From Bacteroides muris (ex Afrizal et al. 2022) (GTDB taxonomy: Bacteria; Bacteroidota; Bacteroidia; Bacteroidales; Bacteroidaceae): 54,330 nt of DNA. The DNA is taken from positions 1 through 54,330 of the forward strand of contig NZ_SRYZ01000027.1 in the NCBI RefSeq assembly GCF_004793475.1. The letters are read 5' to 3'. Numbering within the stretch: the stretch's first letter is position 1; every line of letters starts with the position of its first letter. A program made the translations under genes and the position numbers. Positions 26,537-34,727 of this stretch are shown one piece after another. Under the pieces are notes generated by a model. That model searched no databases. It was given only the letters and a program-made list of their open reading frames with translations, and was not told where the DNA came from.

Positions 26537-26787
26537 AAAGAGGATATGCCAGCCTGAGACGGGCGGACGGCCGGATACGGCTGTTCTGCCGCCGCCTGAC
26601 AAGAAGACAACGGAGTCTGGTGACAATCACCGCCTTCCTTCTGTTCCTGGCCGCCTGCCTGTACACGATTGTCTCCGCGCTCTCCGGTCCGGGAAAGAGT
26701 GACGGAACGATGAGCATAGAACATATCCGGCGGCTCGACTTGCGACCGGAGAACAATACCAATCCATCCAAACAACTGCTACGATGA
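26533..26787 (+). CDS. traL: Small membrane protein TraL (DUF3989)
   Basis: This 84-residue protein has a very basic N-terminus, one membrane span (LVTITAFLLFLAACLYTIVS) and a short periplasmic tail. This is the TraL/DUF3989 pattern between traK and traM. ATGA overlaps on both sides suggest tight translational coupling and a fixed stoichiometry with its neighbours. Confidence 0.85.
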   Translation: MKRGYASLRRADGRIRLFCRRLTRRQRSLVTITAFLLFLAACLYTIVSALSGPGKSDGTMSIEHIRRLDLRPENNTNPSKQLLR

Positions 26788-28070
26788 AAACGGATATACA
26801 GAAGATAAAGAAACTGCTGGGACTGTCGGGTGACGAGCCGCTGACACCCGAAGAGAAACGCCGGCGTGCGAAGTTTGTCATCTACCCGCTTTTTTTCCTG
26901 ATGTTCGCGGGGGCCATTCTGCTGATATACGCCCCGACACAGAAGGAAAGGGAGGAAGCCGGAAAAGGCCTGGGCTTCAATACGGAGATTCCATCGCCCG
27001 AAGAGACCCGCATGGAGGGCAACAAAGTCAGCGCCTACGAACGGGATGCCCTGGCGAAAAAGGAGAGAAAGCGCAAGGACACCTTTCAGGAAATGTCGGA
27101 ACTGTTCAACAAGAAGCGGAACGACACCCTGCGTGTTGCGCAGGGCGGAGTGAACGTGGAGCTTCCCCCGGAACCGGAAGCCATGACACCCCGCAGTCCG
27201 GTGCGTTCGTCCACGGAGGCCTACCGCAACATGAACCGCTCGCTCCATACCATCCATGAGCCGCGCGACCATCCGCAGGACAAGGAGCTGCTGCGGCGCA
27301 TCGAGAATCTGGAAAAGAGGCAGTCCGGGGAGCACCCTGACGGCGGCGGGCAGTCACTGGAAGAGAAGATGGCACTGATGGAGAAGTCATACGAACTGGC
27401 GGCCCGTTACAACGGGAAGCAGACGACCGCCGCTCCGGCAGCCGACCGGAAAGAACGGACCGCCGCCCGACCGGTGAAGCAGGTGCGGCAGCAGGTGGTA
27501 TCCTCCCTGTCTCGGCCGATGAATGACGAAGAGGGGATTTCCGGAGAGCGGAATACGGGATTCCATACCCCCATCGGCAAGACGCTCTCCCCGGACAGGA
27601 ACACCATCGCCGCCTGCGTGCACGGGACGCAGACCGTATCGGACGGGCAGGCCTTGCGTCTCCGGCTGCTGGAACCCATGGCGGTGGACGACCGCCTCAT
27701 ACCCAAAGGCACCCTGCTGACCGGAAGCGCACGTATCCAGGGGGAACGGCTGGACGTGCTCGTCGAGACGGTGGAATACAAAGGGGCGGTCATCCCGGTG
27801 GAGCTGGAAGTGTATGACGCCGACGGCGGGCAGGGAATACTTGTTCCGAACTCGCTGGAATACGATGCCGTGCGTGAGATAGCCGCCAACATGGGAACCT
27901 CGATGGGGAGCAGCATCAACATCTCGACGGACGCCGGTGCTCAGATAGCCTCGGATGTGGGGAAAGGCGTGATACAGGGCGTGTCACAGTACGTCACCAA
28001 GAGGATGCGGACGGTGAAAATCACGCTGAAGGCCGGGCACAGGCTGCTGCTCCATACCCCGGAGCGGTAA
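26784..28070 (+). CDS. traM: Conjugative transposon protein TraM (VirB10-like)
   Basis: The 428-residue protein has a cytoplasmic N-terminus, a single span at about 33-50, a long charged linker with coiled-coil character, and a C-terminal beta-rich domain (about 255-425) with IPKGTLLTGSARIQGERLDV, as in VirB10/TrbI-like proteins. It would bridge inner and outer membranes in the mating channel. The following 64-base gap precedes traN. Confidence 0.9.
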   Translation: MKTDIQKIKKLLGLSGDEPLTPEEKRRRAKFVIYPLFFLMFAGAILLIYAPTQKEREEAGKGLGFNTEIPSPEETRMEGNKVSAYERDALAKKERKRKDTFQEMSELFNKKRNDTLRVAQGGVNVELPPEPEAMTPRSPVRSSTEAYRNMNRSLHTIHEPRDHPQDKELLRRIENLEKRQSGEHPDGGGQSLEEKMALMEKSYELAARYNGKQTTAAPAADRKERTAARPVKQVRQQVVSSLSRPMNDEEGISGERNTGFHTPIGKTLSPDRNTIAACVHGTQTVSDGQALRLRLLEPMAVDDRLIPKGTLLTGSARIQGERLDVLVETVEYKGAVIPVELEVYDADGGQGILVPNSLEYDAVREIAANMGTSMGSSINISTDAGAQIASDVGKGVIQGVSQYVTKRMRTVKITLKAGHRLLLHTPER

Positions 28071-28134
28071 GAACCGGTCCGGGTGGAAAAAGAGAAAACA
28101 CAATTATTCAACAACCAACCAACAACAATCGGAC

Positions 28135-29049
28135 ATGAAGAAGATTCTGATGATGTTTGCCCTTCTGACGGGCTTTTTAGCTGCCCATGCGCAGCAGAGT
28201 AGCGGAGATTATTTTGAAGGGCTGAGCCGCAAGATAGGCTTCAGCCGGATGATACCTCCGCATGGTCTGGAAATCACCTACGACAAGACGGTGCATGTGA
28301 TTTTCCCCTCATCCGTCAAGTACGTGGACCTCGGTTCCCCCAACCTGATAGCCGGCAAGGCGGACGGCGCGGAGAACGTGATCCGGGTGAAGGCCACGAG
28401 GAAGCATTTCCGTAACGAGACGAACATGAGCGTGATTACCGAGGACGGTAACTTTTACACGTTTAATGTCAAGTATGCCGACGAGCCGCTGCTGCTGAAT
28501 GTGGAGATGTGCGACTTCATCCATGACGGGGAGGCGGTGAACCGTCCCAACAACGCGATGGAGATCTATTTGCAGGAACTGGGCAACGAGTCGCCCAGGC
28601 TGGTGCGCCTGGTCATGAAGTCCGTGCACGGACAGGACAAGCGGAGAGTGAAGCACATCGGCTGTAAGCGGTTCGGCGTGCAATACCTGCTCAAAGGGCT
28701 CTATGCGCACGGTGACCTGCTTTATTTCCATACCGAGGTAAGAAATTCCACCCACGTGCCTTTCGATGTGGACTTCGTGACCTTCAAGATCGTGGACAAG
28801 AAGATAGTGAAACGTACCGCCATGCAGGAACAGGTCATCTGTCCGCTACGTGCCTTCAATTACCTGACCCGTGTGGACGGGAAAAAGAGCGGGAGAACGG
28901 TGTTTGCCCTGCCCAAGTTCACCCTCCCCGATGACAAGAAACTGGTGGTGGAGATGTATGAGAAACAAGGGGGACGCCACCAGTCCTTTGAGATAGAGAA
29001 TGAAGATCTGGTGCGTGCCGAGACTATCAATGAACTGAAAGTGCGATGA
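28135..29049 (+). CDS. traN: Conjugative transposon protein TraN (DUF4138, VirB9-like)
   Basis: The 304-residue protein has a signal peptide (MMFALLTGFLAAHAQ), then a beta-rich domain beginning LEITYDKTVHVIFPSSVKYV, the hallmark of TraN/DUF4138. It would bind TraM at the outer membrane core complex. Its stop overlaps traO by four bases. Confidence 0.92.
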   Translation: MKKILMMFALLTGFLAAHAQQSSGDYFEGLSRKIGFSRMIPPHGLEITYDKTVHVIFPSSVKYVDLGSPNLIAGKADGAENVIRVKATRKHFRNETNMSVITEDGNFYTFNVKYADEPLLLNVEMCDFIHDGEAVNRPNNAMEIYLQELGNESPRLVRLVMKSVHGQDKRRVKHIGCKRFGVQYLLKGLYAHGDLLYFHTEVRNSTHVPFDVDFVTFKIVDKKIVKRTAMQEQVICPLRAFNYLTRVDGKKSGRTVFALPKFTLPDDKKLVVEMYEKQGGRHQSFEIENEDLVRAETINELKVR

Positions 29050-29624
29050 AAAGGTATGTGTATATCACCCTTGCGCTGCTTGCCCTTATGGCGGGGCAAG
29101 CCCATGCGCAACGCTGTCTGCCGGGAATGAAGGGTGTCCGTCTCACGGCGGAAATGGCGGACGGATTTTACTGCGGAGCGAACCGGCACGATGCCGGTTA
29201 CGCCTTCTCTCTGGCCGTTTCCACCTACACGAAAAAAGGAAACCAGTGGGTGTTCGGCGGGGAGACGCTCCGGCGCAACATCCCATACAGGAACACGCAT
29301 ATTCCGACGGCGCAATACACGGGCGAGGGCGGCTATTACCATACGTTCTTTTCCTCGCCGGGCAAGGTGCTGTTCCTGAACCTCGGTGTCTCGGCCCTGC
29401 TGGGGTATGAGACGGTAAACGGAGGCAAGAAACTGCTGGATGACGGTGCCGCCCTGCACAGGTGTGAATCGTTCATTTACGGCGGTGCGGCGACACTGGA
29501 AGCGGAAGGTTACCTGTCGGACAGGGTTGTCCTGCTGCTTCGGCTGCGTGAGCGGTTTGTGTGGGGCGGCGCCTCGGGCCGTTGCCACTGCCAGTATGGA
29601 ATCGGAGTCAAATACATTTTCTAA
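29046..29624 (+). CDS. traO: Conjugative transposon protein TraO
   Basis: The 192-residue exported protein (signal YITLALLALMAGQAHAQ) has alternating beta-strand character and ends in YGIGVKYIF, a C-terminal aromatic residue typical of outer-membrane beta-barrels. It matches TraO of CTnDOT-like elements. A traP primase-like gene would be expected next in CTnDOT but is absent. The next gene begins 21 bases later. Confidence 0.9.
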   Translation: MKRYVYITLALLALMAGQAHAQRCLPGMKGVRLTAEMADGFYCGANRHDAGYAFSLAVSTYTKKGNQWVFGGETLRRNIPYRNTHIPTAQYTGEGGYYHTFFSSPGKVLFLNLGVSALLGYETVNGGKKLLDDGAALHRCESFIYGGAATLEAEGYLSDRVVLLLRLRERFVWGGASGRCHCQYGIGVKYIF

Positions 29625-29645
29625 CCCTAAAACAGATATATACCC

Positions 29646-30101
29646 ATGAAGAGAAAAATCCTTGATTGTATGATGGCGGCCTGCTGCCTGGCTGCCGCCC
29701 TTTTTTGTCTTGTTTCTTGTGACGGCGGGCTGGATGTCCGGCAGGAATACCCGTTCACGGTGGAAGCCATGCCGGTGGCGGACGGGATAGCAAACGGCGA
29801 AACGGTGGAAATCCGTCTGGAAATCAGACCGGAAGGCAACTTTGCCGGAACGGTCTATACGCTGAGGTACTTCCAGCCGGACGGCAAGGGCAGCCTGAAG
29901 ATGGAGAACGGCACGGTGCTGAAGCCCAATGACCGCTACCTGCTGAATGAACGGAGATTCCGGCTGTATTACACTTCGCAAAGCGCGGATGACTCGCAAA
30001 CCATCGACCTCTATTTTGAGGACAACTGGGGGAATATGCGGCAGCTGACCTACGGTTTCAATGTGAATGATGCGGAAAACAACGTTCCGGACAATGAGTA
30101 G
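29646..30101 (+). CDS. traQ: Conjugative transposon protein TraQ (DUF3872)
   Basis: The 151-residue lipoprotein (signal ending LFCLVSCD) has an immunoglobulin-like beta-rich mature part with VRQEYPFTVEAMPV and ends in GNMRQLTYGFNVND. This is the DUF3872/TraQ pattern. Its stop overlaps the lysozyme start (ATGAGTAG). Confidence 0.87.
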   Translation: MKRKILDCMMAACCLAAALFCLVSCDGGLDVRQEYPFTVEAMPVADGIANGETVEIRLEIRPEGNFAGTVYTLRYFQPDGKGSLKMENGTVLKPNDRYLLNERRFRLYYTSQSADDSQTIDLYFEDNWGNMRQLTYGFNVNDAENNVPDNE

Positions 30102-30597
30102 GGCATGGCTCAGGCTGACGGCCGGAGTGTTTATGGCGTTTGTGGTCTCCTCCGCTTTTGCCCAAGGAAAGGGGGAAGTGCCGGATTCGCTGTTTGACAA
30201 GGCCGTGGAATTCATCAAACGGGCGGAAGGCTGGCATCGGGGACAGATGCCTTACATCGGTTACGGGCATTGCTTGCTTCCGGGGGAGACATTGACCGAG
30301 AACCTGAGCAAGGCACAGGCCGATTCGCTGCTGAGGAGTGACCTTAGAAAGTGTTGTGATGCGTTCCGGGAGTTTGAAAATGATGCATTGCTTTTGGGCG
30401 TTTTGAGCTATAATGTGGGCATTTTCAGATTGAAGGGCCATGGCAGGATACCGAAAAGCCGGTTGATACGGAAGCTGGAAAAAGGCGAGCGTGACATCTA
30501 TGAGGAGTATGTTTCCTTTAGGTGCTATAAGGGGAAAGTCATTCCAAGCATAGAGAGAAGAAGAAAAGCCGAGTTTGCGCTTTTCTATATACCTTGA
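30094..30597 (+). CDS. Transfer-associated lysozyme (GH24-like)
   Basis: This protein would open the peptidoglycan for the mating channel. After a signal peptide (LTAGVFMAFVVSSAFAQ) come FIKRAEGWH, with the catalytic Glu, and PYIGYGHCLLPGE. The latter corresponds to the Gly-Tyr-Gly-His region of phage-type lysozymes. The end, YISFRCYKGK-like YVSFRCYKGK and GLxxRR-like SIERRRKAE, also fits. I chose the ATG at 30094 overlapping the traQ stop. An in-frame ATG at 30067 would add nine residues. It is the last gene of the tra operon and is followed by a terminator. Confidence 0.88.
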   Translation: MSRAWLRLTAGVFMAFVVSSAFAQGKGEVPDSLFDKAVEFIKRAEGWHRGQMPYIGYGHCLLPGETLTENLSKAQADSLLRSDLRKCCDAFREFENDALLLGVLSYNVGIFRLKGHGRIPKSRLIRKLEKGERDIYEEYVSFRCYKGKVIPSIERRRKAEFALFYIP

Positions 30598-30607
30598 TTA
30601 TAAAAAA

Positions 30608-30652
30608 AACCGTGAACGACGATGGGGAAATCGATGTTCACGGCTTTTTTTT
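30608..30652 (+). terminator. Rho-independent terminator of the tra operon
   Basis: CCGTGAAC (30610-30617) pairs with GTTCACGG (30636-30643) and a run of eight T follows. It lies just after the lysozyme gene. Confidence 0.85.
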
Positions 30653-30710
30653 CTGCAATTTTTACTCATCTTCAAATCAGTATATACGGCTGGTTATTCC
30701 AATTTGTGCT

Positions 30711-31433
30711 TTAGATTGAAATGATAATGTCTTGTGGTATTCCCGTATAATATGCTATTTTTCCCACTGGTATATTATCTTCCTTCATTTTTATTATTAT
30801 ATCAATGGTTTCTCTGGTAAGAGAAGATGGTATAGGGGTGAACAGAATATCTGACAGTTTATTTATGGCTTTAATAACTCTTTGCCTGTCTGATTCCATT
30901 TTTAAATTTATACCACTGAAAGTAGAAAGTTCATCATGCAAAATGAGATAGTATATTCCGCCTATTATCAGTGCGGATATGGTTACAATGTCAATATCCG
31001 TATCTGAGAACAGTTTTGAATATTTTTGGCATAGAGGCAATGTATGTAATTCTCGTAACCGGGCGGTACGCTGACTGGTTTCATTATTATTAGCCAGTTC
31101 CCATTTCAGAAGCTCTTGCATTGCTTTGTTCTCCGATAAAGAATGGAACAATCCTGTCAGAATGTTCGTGTACAATTCTTTATCATTGCTTGATTGTTTC
31201 TGGGACTTTATGATATCATTGAACCAGTAATCGTACTTTTTGACATACTCATCAATAAACTTGTTCAAATCCTCATATCTATGGTAGAATTGGACAGGTT
31301 CGATTTCTGCCAGATGTATGATACCGGTAACTGTCAATTTTGAAAATCCATCATTTTCAATCAATTGATTTGCCGCATCAAGTATACTTTCTTCTATGTC
31401 CTTTGCACTTCTTCGCTTTCTCCTTTCTTTCAT
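30711..31433 (-). CDS. TetR-family transcriptional regulator
   Basis: The 240-residue protein has an N-terminal TetR-type helix-turn-helix: SILDAANQLIENDGFSKLTV, then IIHLAEIEPVQFYHRYEDLNK, where the usual GxxxYxHFxxKEEL becomes VQFYHRYEDLNKF. The C-terminal ligand domain is helical and not assignable. It overlaps the start of the alpha-oxoamine synthase stop by four bases, so both are made from one minus-strand transcript. Palindromes at the divergent promoters (32690-32705 and 32768-32785) are its likely operators. A small molecule made by the adjacent enzyme would be a plausible ligand, but that is speculation. Confidence 0.82.
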   Translation of the reverse strand: MKERRKRRSAKDIEESILDAANQLIENDGFSKLTVTGIIHLAEIEPVQFYHRYEDLNKFIDEYVKKYDYWFNDIIKSQKQSSNDKELYTNILTGLFHSLSENKAMQELLKWELANNNETSQRTARLRELHTLPLCQKYSKLFSDTDIDIVTISALIIGGIYYLILHDELSTFSGINLKMESDRQRVIKAINKLSDILFTPIPSSLTRETIDIIIKMKEDNIPVGKIAYYTGIPQDIIISI

Positions 31434-32674
31434 TGTTCCTTTTTTATTTTTATATCTTTATTTATATCATTAAGAGCGTTGATTAAAGCATCCAACTGTT
31501 CATGTTCATGCGTGGCAAGAACACTGACCCTTAATCTGGCCTCTTTGGTTCTTACTGCCGGATATACAATTCCAATTGTAAAGATACCTTTTTCCTGTAA
31601 CATTTTAGCTATTTCATAAACTTTTTTATTATCTCTTATCATAATGGGGAAAATAGGTGACACGGATTTGCCTATGTCAAACCCTTCGGTTGTCAGCCGG
31701 CTCCTGAGGTAATCGGTATTTTCCCAAAGTCTGGCTCTTATTGCCGGTTCTTTCTTTATTATTTCCAAAGCTTTCAAAATGGATGCGGTTACTTGTGGTG
31801 TAGGGGCTGCCGAGAAGACATTGCTGTCCGCATAAAATTTCAGGTATTGTATTATCTTTTTTGAGGCGGCGGCAAATCCTCCCACACAACCAAATGATTT
31901 GCTGAATGTTCCGGTGATGATATCCACTTGCCCCAAACAATTGAAATGTTCTGCTGTTCCTCTACCGTTGGCTCCCATTACACCTATTCCGTGTGCATCA
32001 TCCAGCATCAACATAGCTTCATGGGTTTTGCAAAGAGAAATTATTTCCGGGAGCAAGGACAAATCCCCATCTTGTGAATATACCCCGTCTATTATTACAA
32101 GTCTGGTCTGATATTGATCTTTGGTTTCTTTCAGCGTTTTCTCTAAATATTCCAAATCATTGTGTCCTATTCGCTTTACATTTGTTCCTTTTAATCCTGC
32201 CATTGCGCTTGTATGGATATAAGGATCCACTAACGCAATGTCATTTTGACCTAATAAGGCTCTTAATATCCCTGCATTTGCCCCGAAACCGGAAGAAAAC
32301 AGCATTGCGTCCTCCTGCCCTACAAAAGATGCGATTTCTTGTTCCAGTTGTTGATGTATATCGAGATAGCCACCTATAACCTGTGCGGCACAAGCACCTG
32401 TTCCATATTTGATAATAGCATCTATTCCAGCCTGTTTGGTTTCCTCTCGTTGTGACATTCCCAAATAGTCATTGGAGATAAATGCAGTGACAGGTCGGTC
32501 AAAGTCTTCAATGGTCATTGTTGACCCGACTCCTGTCTGGGAAGTTATCCAATAGCTTTTGCAACCAAATTCATTTAATTGATTGATGTACTGCTGGAAG
32601 TCGTCAGCTCTCTCGATAGCGTTCTTCTTTAAAGAAAGTTCAAAGTCTTTTAATGAGTAATAAACATTTTCCAT
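31430..32674 (-). CDS. Alpha-oxoamine synthase (PLP enzyme; SPT/KBL/BioF-like)
   Basis: Enzymes of this family condense an amino acid with an acyl-CoA to an alpha-amino ketone. The 414-residue protein keeps the family residues: NDYLG, YIHTSAMAG with His154, DDAHGIG (Asp225 or 226, His228) and the PLP lysine Lys259 in TFSKSFGCVGG. Relatives include serine palmitoyltransferase, KBL, BioF and the autoinducer synthase CqsA. It is not beside biotin or threonine genes, so its product is open: a sphingoid precursor, an aminoketone signal or another lipid. It is the first gene of a unit with the TetR regulator, diverging from the protease island. Confidence 0.85.
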   Translation of the reverse strand: MENVYYSLKDFELSLKKNAIERADDFQQYINQLNEFGCKSYWITSQTGVGSTMTIEDFDRPVTAFISNDYLGMSQREETKQAGIDAIIKYGTGACAAQVIGGYLDIHQQLEQEIASFVGQEDAMLFSSGFGANAGILRALLGQNDIALVDPYIHTSAMAGLKGTNVKRIGHNDLEYLEKTLKETKDQYQTRLVIIDGVYSQDGDLSLLPEIISLCKTHEAMLMLDDAHGIGVMGANGRGTAEHFNCLGQVDIITGTFSKSFGCVGGFAAASKKIIQYLKFYADSNVFSAAPTPQVTASILKALEIIKKEPAIRARLWENTDYLRSRLTTEGFDIGKSVSPIFPIMIRDNKKVYEIAKMLQEKGIFTIGIVYPAVRTKEARLRVSVLATHEHEQLDALINALNDINKDIKIKKEQ

Positions 32675-32689
32675 ATTAATATAATTTAG

Positions 32690-32708
32690 ATTGTATAGTA
32701 CAAATATA
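32690..32708 (-). promoter_or_regulatory. Promoter and probable TetR operator, minus side
   Basis: The near-palindrome ATTGTA-tag-TACAAA (32690-32705) overlaps a minus-strand -7 element TATATTTG (32708-32701). It lies 16-34 bases before the synthase start codon. A similar palindrome lies over the divergent promoter. Confidence 0.5.
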
Positions 32709-32767
32709 GATATTATTTGTGTTTATCAACATATAATGGCAAAAAACATCTAAAAATGTTATTTTAT

Positions 32768-32790
32768 ATACAATATAGATTGTATATTTG
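32768..32790 (+). promoter_or_regulatory. Promoter and probable TetR operator, plus side
   Basis: ATACAAT-atag-ATTGTAT (32768-32785) is a perfect 7-base-arm palindrome and overlaps the -7 element TATATTTG (32783-32790). The lipoprotein gene starts 26 bases further on. The same half-site ATTGTA occurs in the minus-side operator. Confidence 0.55.
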
Positions 32791-32815
32791 TGCTGTAAAC
32801 AATAAAAATAAGGAT

Positions 32816-33079
32816 ATGAAAATGGATTTTAAATTAAGGTGGGTGCAGTTAATTGCTCTTTTCTGCTTGATTGGAGTATGTTCAAGTTGCTTGGATGATG
32901 ATAAGCGCGAAGATTGGAGTGAAACTATAAACTTATATGTAGCATCTCAAACTGCGGATTTTTATCCTCAGGAATTTCCAAGTGGAATTGAACCATTGGA
33001 AGGTATTCAAGTAAAGGAAAACATATCTGCTTTGTTGATACAATTTTATAATAGTAATTGTGTTTTTATTAGCAATTAG
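32816..33079 (+). CDS. Truncated DUF4377-like lipoprotein
   Basis: This 87-residue product has a lipoprotein signal (LIALFCLIGVCSSC). The mature start, DWSETINLYVASQTADFYP, resembles DUF4377-type lipoproteins of Bacteroides, including an EGIQVKE-like strand. The typical C-terminal half with NPPADG is missing, and the frame ends in an unrelated tail (LLIQFYNSNCVF). The next gene encodes a lipoprotein with the intact second half. It may be a decayed paralogue. I chose the ATG at 32816, behind AAGGA. The frame is open further upstream but would run through the promoter. Confidence 0.55.
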   Translation: MKMDFKLRWVQLIALFCLIGVCSSCLDDDKREDWSETINLYVASQTADFYPQEFPSGIEPLEGIQVKENISALLIQFYNSNCVFISN

Positions 33080-33133
33080 GAATATCTTTCTATTTAATTA
33101 TATCTATTTATTTCATGTTTAATTGATTGTGGT

Positions 33134-33502
33134 ATGTGTTGTAAATTTTTTAAGCGTAGTAATTTGTTGTTGTTTCTACTTTCTTTATTGTCTCTTTGTA
33201 TAGGTTGCAATGAAGATGATAAAGAAAGAATTGTTGTAATGAATGTGTCATCTGATTTAGTTTGGACGGGAAGTAGACCACCTGGTAATTCAACGGATTT
33301 GGTGAAAGTTATGGAATGTACGATTGAAGGAACTGAGGAAATTCTGTATTTGAGTAAAAATGCGATTGAAGGTTTTGAGTATGTTGAAGGTTTTCGGTAT
33401 AAAATCAGGGTTAGGATTGTTGAATTAGATAATCCTCCAGCTGATGGTTATACTGAGAGATATGAATTATTAGAAGTTGTGCTAAAAGAGAAAATATCCT
33501 AA
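33134..33502 (+). CDS. DUF4377 lipoprotein
   Basis: The 122-residue protein has a lipoprotein signal ending LSLCIGC and a C-terminal DUF4377-type domain: AIEGFEYVEGFRYKIRVRIV, then NPPADGYTERYELLEVV. The family is found on the Bacteroides surface and its function is unknown to me. Being followed directly by two secreted proteases, it could be an inhibitor or chaperone for them, as C10 proteases are often paired with small inhibitors. This is inference from position only. The stretch is very AT-rich. Confidence 0.7.
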   Translation: MCCKFFKRSNLLLFLLSLLSLCIGCNEDDKERIVVMNVSSDLVWTGSRPPGNSTDLVKVMECTIEGTEEILYLSKNAIEGFEYVEGFRYKIRVRIVELDNPPADGYTERYELLEVVLKEKIS

Positions 33503-33524
33503 GTTTAATTAAATATTTATTATT

Positions 33525-34649
33525 ATGAAAAAGATTGGATTTTATTCATTGTTGTTGTCATGTGTCTTTTTGTTTTCTTGTCAAGAAGATGAAGGCTTAG
33601 TAGCTGTTTCACAGAATAGTAATGATAGTGCTTTGGAAAGTATTGTTATACTGAAGTCTGGGGTTGAAGTAGAGAAAAGAGGTGAAAATTACTTCTTTGG
33701 CGGAGATATGATTTTGTCTCCTGAACAATTGAGGTCGTTGGATGAAACAGGGGCTATTGCCGGTGATGTTACAGGAGATTTGGAGCGTGATTTATCATTG
33801 AATCCGGTGACAAATTTGCCTATAAATGTTGATAATTTGCTACAAACGAGAAATTTAGGAATTTATCCAACATCTTATAATCTTTGGGCTATGGTGAGAT
33901 TTGTTTATGATGGTAATTTAACGTCTACACAAAAAGGATATATAAAGCAAGCACTTTTGGAGCTTCAGTCAAAAACTAATTTGCGTTTTTATAATGCGAC
34001 AGGGGAACCAACGAAAGATCCTGTGTATGGATTTGATTATCCTTATGTCAATTTTAAGAGTATAGGTGATTCTGATGTAAGTACTTCTTATGTAGGTCGT
34101 ATTGGAGGTAAACAGGATATATCATTGGCAGATTTTGCTTTTAGAGATGCCTCATATGGTGATTATGGTGTAATAATACATGAAATTTGTCATGCTGTTG
34201 GTATGTTGCATGAACAAAGTCGGCCGGATAGAGATGATTATGTTAATATTGATTGGAATAATTTGACTAGTAGTGGTAAAAAACAGTTTGATAAGCAGAC
34301 TACGAATTATCATTATCGTGGCAATTATGATTATAACTCTGTAATGGGGTATGGTTCTAAGACAACTAGTTTGTCTATAGTTATTGACAAATCAAAACCG
34401 ATGTATACGAAAAAAGATGGTTCTTTGATTTATCAAGGAAGTACAGTTTCGAATTTGGATAGAATGTGGATTAATTATTTGTATTTACCTTATGTGGCTC
34501 GTTCCGATGTTTATCGTGAATTAGATGCTATTGTGTATGATGGAGATAATAGAATATTAACAGAGCAAGAAAGATTGCAATTACAAGCTCAGTTGAATAA
34601 TGGAAATCCCAATCCTCCTGCCGGTGGGCGTATTCCAAATGAATTTTAA
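33525..34649 (+). CDS. Astacin-like (M12A) metalloprotease lipoprotein
   Basis: The 374-residue protein starts with a lipoprotein signal (LLSCVFLFSC). It has a pro-region, then the extended zinc motif HEICHAVGMLHE at 219-230 followed by QSRPDRD, and a later SVMGY Met-turn. These define the astacin family of metzincins. It would act at the cell surface or be released. A C-terminal extension of about 80 residues ends in a Pro/Gly-rich tail. It sits between a DUF4377 lipoprotein and a C10 cysteine protease, all on the same strand. GC content is far below that of the tra genes, suggesting separate acquisition. Confidence 0.88.
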   Translation: MKKIGFYSLLLSCVFLFSCQEDEGLVAVSQNSNDSALESIVILKSGVEVEKRGENYFFGGDMILSPEQLRSLDETGAIAGDVTGDLERDLSLNPVTNLPINVDNLLQTRNLGIYPTSYNLWAMVRFVYDGNLTSTQKGYIKQALLELQSKTNLRFYNATGEPTKDPVYGFDYPYVNFKSIGDSDVSTSYVGRIGGKQDISLADFAFRDASYGDYGVIIHEICHAVGMLHEQSRPDRDDYVNIDWNNLTSSGKKQFDKQTTNYHYRGNYDYNSVMGYGSKTTSLSIVIDKSKPMYTKKDGSLIYQGSTVSNLDRMWINYLYLPYVARSDVYRELDAIVYDGDNRILTEQERLQLQAQLNNGNPNPPAGGRIPNEF

Positions 34650-34727
34650 ATATCTTTTATAAATAGAATTGAGGGTCATGCTATGTATGATCCTTTTTTA
34701 ACTGATAATTATAATAAATTGTAATGT

